A stretch of DNA of 64,000 bases, taken from Schistosoma haematobium. Taxonomy: Eukaryota > Platyhelminthes > Trematoda > Strigeidida > Schistosomatidae. The translations under genes and the position numbers were made by a program. The notes under the pieces were generated by a model that was given only the letters and a program-made list of their open reading frames with translations, searched no databases and had not been told where the DNA came from. The stretch covers positions 30,526,402-30,590,401 of the forward strand of contig NC_067199.1 in the NCBI RefSeq assembly GCF_000699445.3, written 5' to 3'. Shown piece after piece: positions 46,401-55,400 of the stretch. Within the stretch, counting starts at the first letter, position 1. Each line of letters begins with the position of its first letter.

Positions 46401-49400
46401 ACTATCTACGTATGTCAGCTAAATATTCACGAATTCTTATTACGTCATTTCCAATGAATTCATTTTTTGCAGCTTTGACTTACTAGGATTAATTGTGTAG
46501 TCCTTTTCCATTGTTACCATTGATCCACAGAGTGCCCCGATTGGTGCATATAAGTAAGCCCAATGAGGGTCCGATTGAGTTCTAGTCAGAAGCCGTAACC
46601 AGTGGGGTTCAACCGCATTGGGTGTCAGGGCGTTACGCACTGAAGACAATGAAAATTTGTTGCGCAATGTCGTGGATTGATGCAAGTTAAACTTTTATAC
46701 TGTTGGCTCTTGGTTCAGTTGTTTAGAAGTTAAGGGTTCGATTCCTTGTCCTAAAATCGCACTTGTGAGGAGTCTCATACTGGGACATAACGACCGTCCA
46801 GTTCTCCCAAGTTTTTAATGATGGTCTGACCTAGATCAATTCATGATTTCAGTGACACAATATCGTTTGATTACATTTATTTAGTTAGAATTTTTCACGT
46901 TTCCAATTTATTCATTTTCATATTAGTTTATAATACTCTTCTATCACCTGTTGCGATTGCTATGATTGCTTAAATCATACTAAACATGCAGAATTCTAGT
47001 GATATAGGAATTCTATTGGAATTTAAGTTTGCTTAGCGGTTTACTTACTTTCATCTACCATATACACATTGACCTTAGTGATTCTGTGTACATTCAAAAA
47101 CATTAAATTGTTGGACTAATTTGCTTTAATTAAACTTAAATTTTAGGTATGAATGAAATATTCAAAACTTAGTTATAAGGTACAAGTCGTAAGCAATTTT
47201 ATTTAGACTCATTGCCATGTTGTTTATAGAAAAGTAAATCACATAATCTTCGGACTTACAATATACCGACCAAACTTTAAGTGCCGACAATAATGAACCA
47301 CACCTACTTACTAAACAACTGAGTTAAATAGTCTTTCTCGATCAACCGATCTATAACAAAGGTTGAAGAAGCATATTAAGTAGATGTTTTCTTGAAACGT
47401 ATGAATGACGAAGTTTGTAAATGTCGCGGTAATAAATTGCTCCATTAAAAGTCATATCACATTCCGTGAATACGTAATTGACAAGTTTTTTTTCTACCGA
47501 GAAATCAATTGAAACTTTACTTATATTTTTTGGTGATTTTGTGAGAATTATATTACAGTAGAAGAAATATACCCTAATCTGTGACATAAGTGAGAAAACA
47601 AATTTACCGTTATTTTTTAATATCGTGTTTAATTTTCCAAAGACTGGCAATATAATGGAAGTGTTGTCATGTTATGTTTTCACATTTGTCTAATTAACGT
47701 TCCATGTTAAGTAAATAAAAGAAAGGTATGTTTTGAAACCCATTGTATCATTATTATATCAGAAAAACAGATTACTTGGGTTGTATTGGATGTTTTAAGA
47801 TCGAGCCGTAATGACAGGAAAGCAGTTGTATGACCTCTCGCTCTCTTTCTCTAATCCGATTACTGATCAGTTCAGCTATATTACCATTAGAACAGATGAC
47901 CTTCTACCTACCAATTGACACATCGACCAATGAATTATAATAAGATATGTGACAACTATCTACAGGTCAAACGAAGAATTGAAAATTATTGAATATTAAA
48001 GTACAGTAATGCACGCGTTGAGTCAATAAGGCAAGCTAAATGAAGCAGTGTTGTAACTTGTGAACCTGTGTACCCTGTATATTGGATTAGCGCAACGATA
48101 CCGCCAATCAGAGAGCAGCGAGTTATCGATCCAACCAGTGACGCATAAAACACATGCGAGCAGCCTAGAGTCCTGATTGGTCTCACTTCCTGTCTAGCCC
48201 AGCCAGTTAAGTCCAGAACATCAATCTCTGCAATATGAATCATTTATTTTAAACATACGGGGTTTATATACCAATCAAACAGACCACAACGTGGCATAAA
48301 ATAAAAAATAACATTTGTACAATATTTGGCCAAAATTGGCTGTGAATGAGGGAGGTAGTGATTAACAGACAGGGAATAATCCAAGAATGGTAAATCGTAC
48401 AAGAATAGTTCATAGGTCAAAATAAAACTCATAATAAGAAGGACATGAATATGATCAGTTTAGTTACATAACAATTACACGATAAAAATATACTCATAGT
48501 ACTGGTCCATAAATGCATCCTAAAAATTACCATTCATTATTCTTATCGGGATATAACACAAAGAAAGTTTTTTTGCCTCTACATAACTTCTAATCTTGAT
48601 GCTGTATCCAACATCTGATAGGCTATCCCACTACTTTGTGAGTTTAGTGCCAGAGATGTAGATTCCATGAAACATTCTCGAGAATACTCACAGACATGTC
48701 TTTCTTTCCATGTGTATGGAGTTGCTTTCATGTTTGAATGTAAGCTGATCAATCAATTTGAAATTTCATAACTCTCCTGATTATCTTATTAATACCTTCA
48801 ATATGGTCTAGTCTATAAGTGATACATATTTATTGAATTCATATCGTCGTTTCTTAATGCACCTGTACTGATCATGGTGGGTAATACAGTAGGCAAACAT
48901 CCAACATAAACTAGCCGTTTTGTGAACATCATTTACCTCATTGTTTATTATCTGATACATAACTCATGGCTCCATTTGTACGATGTATTTAGAAAATCGA
49001 TCAGTGTTTCCACTCAATTAGGATTGTGAGCAAAGATAGTCAAAGAAATTATTAGTTTCAGTGCATTAGTCATTCTAATAATTTTATAAATATTTGTTCC
49101 ATCATTGTCAGTAGATTATTATTTCAATAGTTGAAATCATGAGTCAATTGAAGCTAGACCATCATGGAAAACCTAGAAGCACTGGATGACCGTTTCGTCC
49201 CAGTATGGGGCTCCTCAGCAGTGCTCATCCACGATCACGCCCCCCGCGAGATTCGAACCCAGGACCCATCAGTTTCGCGCGCGAGCGCTTAACCATTAGA
49301 CCGCTGAGCCGGCATCAGTGCCGGCTTAATCAGTTCTGTTTTCCGTTTAAATTTCAAGAAATTATGTTGAGTCATATGAGACTGAGTAAATGATCAAATC

Positions 49401-52400
49401 TTCATTAGTTTTCTTTTCATGTTGTAGGGATTACTGGTATGTACAAAGGTGTAACACCGACAATTCTGAAACAAGGAAGTAATCAAGCCATTCGTTTTTT
49501 TGTAATGGAAACTTTGAAGGATGGTTATCGACAGTATCGAGGTGACAAAACTACTGGACTACCTGTCCCAAAATTACTAACTGGATTATTTGGGATTATT
49601 GCTGGTGCAGCATCCGTCTATGGAAACACACCTCTGGATGTTGTCAAAACTCGAATGCAAGTAAGTGTACTTTTATCACAATATTTATCAGCCACAATCA
49701 ACTAATATTCAGTGCTGATCATGATTTGTAGATCACGCTCCCATAATAGCCACTTGGTTAAGTATGCCGATATCGTGGTCTACGCTTACAACATCAGATT
49801 GTTGAAAATTATCTTGTCAGCCACATCGTAGTAAGTTTGATCTATACTCTAGATCAAGCGTATCCATATCTATACTTACCGTTAGATAACTAACACAAAG
49901 GTTGGCTTCGAGAGTTTCCTACTAATCGTTACCAACTGTCTAACACGACTACAGTATACTATCAAACACACTATTACAAATTCAACTCCTAATTTTTGTC
50001 GTCATGTATAACGTCTGTCTCTCCATTGTCAAAACTCCAGTTTTCTCCCTCAAAATGCATAATAGACTTATTGGTATGCATGATCCAGTCTAGACAGTTT
50101 TAGTCCAATTTTCTAGTGAAGACTTTGAGATTAAAACGCTTTTGCAACACTAAAATAAACCAAAATAGCAGCGGACTGTTGAAACATGAATAAAAGATTA
50201 ACAATTCCAATCATATTAAAACAATTATATATCCAAATTAATAATCCATGGAAAACCTGGAAGCACTGGACGGCCGTTTCTTCCTAGTATCAGACTCCTC
50301 AGTAATGCGCATCCACCATCCACTTCGTATTAGTCATCCTAACATTAACGATTTTATTTTATTTTATTTGACAAACAACAACTTTTGATTCATATATTAC
50401 AATTTTAAATGATGTACTCTACCTTAAAACTGGCCAATTTTATGGATTATTAATTTGGATTCATAGTTGTAAGACCTGATGAGAAATTACTGAAAAGAAC
50501 ATTCTTCGTTCATATAACTGTTTAAAATAGAATGAAATCATCGGTAAAAATAATGATAGTTCCTACGTTTCGTCTACCATTCTTGTCTGGATTTCTTCCG
50601 GGTAATTATGAAAGTTAAAATTATAAAGAAAGCATGTAATGTTTGCAGACATGTCTATTCTAGAATCTAATCTTAACATATTTATTTGTCTGTGCCGTTA
50701 AGTGGGAAAATATTAGTTAGTAAGCTGTGAAAATTGGAAATGGATGAAAGTATATATCGGTTTAATTGTATTTTATTAATGATTTCATTATTATAAGCAG
50801 TTTCTGTTTTCTGCCAAAGACACTTTAATCATTTTATCCATTAAAAGTTATTAAATGTGGAAATTATATTTGAAACAATCTTAGCGATTGAAATTCCACC
50901 GTTTCGTCAGTTAAATGCGAGACATGTGAAAAGTTTACGATGTGACTGAACTAATTGTGTGTGTATGTACATGTAAGATTGAGATATTACTGAATGGTAT
51001 TCGTTGTTAATATGTTTTTATATGAAGGAAAATAAAAGTACAAGTTGAAGGTTGAAAAATTGTTTCTGAATCTCGATAATGTAATTAGAAGACGAAGATT
51101 ATCAGAACTATGTGATATATTAGCGCATTTCGAACAATCTGATCACACATATACTTGTTAAGAGCATTTATATATAAAAATAAAAGGTCAACTAGACTGG
51201 AAACGGGGTAAGAGGAGATAAGGATAATAATAAGAGTAATGATAATAATGTGAACACAATTCGAAACCTAATCACTCTGGATAATAAGTCTGAATCATTG
51301 AAGTACAAATAAAAATGAGAATCATCAAATATATAATTGTATTGCTAAATATAACTCATATTAATTTCTAAATAACGATGCATGTGAAATAAGCAGGTTG
51401 AATAAAGAAAGGGTTCAATTATTTGTCAACGAATATTCGCCAAGTAGTCGCTAGTTGAATACCATCCTTTCGGTTCAGCCTGTTCTTGTTCGCCAATATA
51501 TACAGCGCTTCTGACTCATGTTATCCTATTTACTAAAATCAACATCCAAATATGATTGGATTAACATAATTTGCATTTAATCTGATTTGGTTGTTAAAAG
51601 ACTGTATATTCATTTGATGATTTTGATTTTGACTATTGCTCTGAAGAAGTCCGGACAAGTTAGCTGGACGAAACGTTGGGATTATTTAAATTTCAGTCGC
51701 TGAGATTATTTCAAATATGATTTTCACATATGATTAGAATTAACTTTTTATAAAACAAAGCTATGTGTGATACAAACAGGGTTGTATAGATAAAGTCCAA
51801 ATTACTTTCTGATATGCGGTTGCCAAGACGTAGCTAGTTGCGTTCCATCATTTTTGTTCAAGATGTCCCTATTACTCAATATATACAGCGCTTCTTTTGT
51901 CAGTCTTTTATTTGTGGATACCAAACCCTTTCTGAAGAACTTTAATCCTCTTGAAGTTGATTTTGTTGTCTGTTTCTGATAAATATTGCGCAATTATGGA
52001 TTTACTGTTAAGTTTCTTGAGATCAACCGACGACTTCGAAACCTATTTCAAACATTGTTGTGTTTCTTCAATCTCATATTCAGTCGTTCAGATGTTTCTA
52101 CCGCATGATATTTAATTTCATATACAACATCCTGTTGCTCTTCTTTTAATAACCTACCTTTGTCTTTAACTAGACCTCATCATATCGTACTACTGACCAA
52201 GAAATAAAGTCTTTTGTTTATTTAGAATTTTCTTAATTCCAATCTGTTGACCTTCCCTGTCGTTAATGAGATTACAACTGTTATTTAAGATTTTCACATC
52301 TATAACCTTCGTAGAACAAATATGTCCTCATTGTTAGCCTAATTATATCTAAAAATTTGTTGATTTCCAGAAAACGATAGTTTTTATCGTTTAATTAGAC

Positions 52401-55400
52401 CTTTTTTCAATCAGACGGTTGAAAAACGCTAGCTTGCAGTCAACAGATCCCATCTCTTGGCTCAATGCAATCCGATATGCTGTGTACATTTTCAAATATC
52501 TTGCTTAAAAATGACAAAAATGTCACCAAGTTACTTCTTCCTGATTATTCGTCAGTTGTTCTCTAATTTATCAAACTTCAGAAAGGACAAATAGCTTAGG
52601 ACCAGGTAAAAATAGGTCTCAGTTCAAGGAGTAATAATTATCACCTTATAACATGAAGGAAAATATTGAGGGCGATGATATTTGTGTAATAGGTCATCTG
52701 CTCCATTGACACTTATTTTGAAAAATATCGTCTCAAGTCTCCAACCACTGATTGAAGTTGTATGGATTTACCTCAACCCCAGATTCTGCATCTTCTTGAG
52801 ATAAACTGTTAGTGAATTCACAAACCCATGTTATTTGCCATGTTACTTTAGGTTATGGTGACTATACATTAGAAAACTACTGCTTCAAAGCGTTTATTGT
52901 CTAGTACGAGTTACTTGCTCATGGTAATTGATTCTAAAGATCATGTCCTTCATATGTAAATTAATACAGCGGTAACTGCTCTTCAGAATACTTAACCTTC
53001 CATAGGCAGTCGAATATCTTTTATTTACTTCAAGTATTTTATGTTTACAAAATATCACACGAGCGTTTTCTTTCTTTGAATTAAAAGTATGTTTAAGAAG
53101 TAAAACTTTTCTGAATAATTAACATTGAAATATGTTATTGTTGTTCCCATTTAATTCAGTCCAAAATAGCTTAATTACCAAAATTCCTGGTTTTTTTTAC
53201 GTAGGGCCTTGATGCACATAAGTATAAAAATACACTTCATTGCGCTTGGAAAATATGGACTGAAGAAGGCTTTTTTGCGTAAGTTTATTTATTGATAACG
53301 GGTATTTCAATTTAAAATAATTTTATCTGACAATATTCGAGCGAACAAGAGCTAAATGACTGGACGATTAGAAACAGGTATCTACCTCAGACAATGAATG
53401 AATGGTTGCACAAGATCACGGATCGATTGAAGTTAGACATTAATAATATGGGATGCCGGCTCAGTGGTCTAGAGGTCAAGCATTTGTGTGCGAGTCTTGA
53501 AGGTTTTGGAATAGAGTCCCGAATGTGCGACCGTGCATGCGCACTGCAGAGGAGTTCCATACTGAGACGAATCGGCCGTCCAGTGCTTCCAGGTTTTCAA
53601 TGGTGGTTTAGCTTAAATCGACCCATGAATTCAACTACTGAAGATTAGTTATATATTTATTGTAATTATTGTAATCGTCTGACAAGATGAAACCCGTCGC
53701 TATCTGAAATGACACTTCTATTTCCAATCGCGGTCAATTGGCTTATTGGTTACATCGAGTTGACTTCCAATCAAATGTTTTATTCGTAATAAACTTGCTG
53801 AAGGAATAATTATGACGCCTCATGATGAAATCCGAGATTCCTCAGAGTTCATGAGACTGATTCCCGTTCTAGCAACTATAGCAACAATTTTTATAGGTAC
53901 TTGGAATGTCCTGACAGTGTGAGTGACCGGGAGGACAAGTCAAATAGCGATAGAAATGAGGGGATACAACTTGGCGGTGCTAGGAATCAGCAAAACCCAC
54001 TGGACCCAAACTGGACAGCAAAGGTTAAGCACAGGATAAATTCTACTGTACTCCGTTCACGAAGAGGAGAATGCTCTTCACACTCAGGGAGTTGCTCTTA
54101 TACTGTCCAAACATGCACATATGATGGGAACCTCATAGATGCAGGGTCATTAAAGCATCCTTCAAAACAAAGAAGGAGGGAATCACAATAAATGTTATCC
54201 GATGTTATATGCCCACCACTGATAGCAACGACGACGATGAAGATCAGTTCTATAAAAGCCTGCAATCTAACATAGCGAAATCCCTAGCAAGGGACCTGGC
54301 AATTCTGATGGGAGATCTAAACGCCAAAGTCTGAATGGACAACGGTTATGAAGATATCATGGGACGACATGGACTGACTGGGAGAAAGATATGAAATTGG
54401 TGACAGATTTGCAAATATATGTGTATTCAACTAATTGGTTATAGGCGACTTAATATTCCCACACAAACGCATACACAAAGCTGTATGAATCTCACCGGAC
54501 CACACCACGGAGAACCAGATAGATCGTATTTGCACCAGTAATAGATTTATGTCATTGGAAGACATTAGAACCAAGAGAGGAAGATATAGGTTCAGATAAG
54601 CATCTGACTGGGGCCAAGATAAAACTGATGCTATAGAAGCACTGGACAATTAGATAAACAGAATTACGAATATTTAACGCAGCCTCCCTTTGAGATACTG
54701 ACAAACTCAATGAATTCAAGATAACTCTCATCAACAGATTCTAGCCTTACAGGATCTACTGAAAGATTAAAAAATAACCATGAAAGACAGCTGGAAGGGG
54801 ATCAAAGAAGCTCTAAGGTCAAGGTGTCAGGAGGTGCTTGACCGCAAGAAACATCATCATAAAAAATGGATCTCTATCGAAACCCTGAGCAAGATTCAAG
54901 AAAGGAAGAACAAGAAGACAACAACTAATAACAGCCGAACAAGAGCAGAGAATGTCAAGGCACAATCTGAATACGCAGAAGTAAACAAGCAAGCGAAGAA
55001 GATTAGTAGAGCTGACAAGCAGAAATGCGTTGAAGACTTAACAATGACAGCGGAAAAATCTGTAAGAGAAGGAAATATGAAACAACCAACAAAGAAACTG
55101 GCAGGGAAATATAATAAACCAGAGAGACCGATCAAGGACAAAGAAGGCAAGCCAATCACTGAACTTCAAGGACAGAGGAATAGATGGGTGGAACACTTCA
55201 AGGAAATGTTGAATAGACCAACACCACTGAATCTTCACTATACTTCAACTCCCTTGATTATGAGGAAGCATTTGACAGTGTGGATAGGAGAACATTATGG
55301 AAACTTCTTTGAAACTGGGGTACCTAAGAAAATCGTCAACACCATACGGAATTCATACGACGGACTACAGTGCAAAGTCGTGCGTGGAGGACAGCCGGCA

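Larger units (their letters stand above)
43962..49427. other. Carrier intron 4 with SINEs and dispersed repeats
   Basis: GT-AG intron of 5466 nt. It contains a partial copy of the 28680 palindrome (45290-45400), a GC-richer block (46520-46680), an HHR-SINE (46690-46850), a repeat pair member (48000-48500) and an HHR-SINE ending 110 nt before exon 5. Other parts are featureless AT-rich DNA. Confidence 0.6.
49661..53204. other. Carrier intron 5 with SINE fragment and PLE-like remnants
   Basis: GT-AG intron of 3544 nt. It holds a short HHR-SINE piece (50248-50330), a composite inverted-end repeat (50838-51725) and a minus-strand retroelement coding remnant (51775-52730). The remaining sequence is AT-rich and unrecognised. 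Confidence 0.6.

Noticed and set aside
46440..46685. 81-codon minus-strand frame in carrier intron 4
   Set aside because: In a GC-richer repeat-like block next to a SINE; no domain and no splice sites that fit a host gene.
49225..49300. Possible tRNA gene on the minus strand
   Set aside because: A and B boxes are present, but the sequence continues into the SINE ribozyme and tail and lacks a paired acceptor stem.
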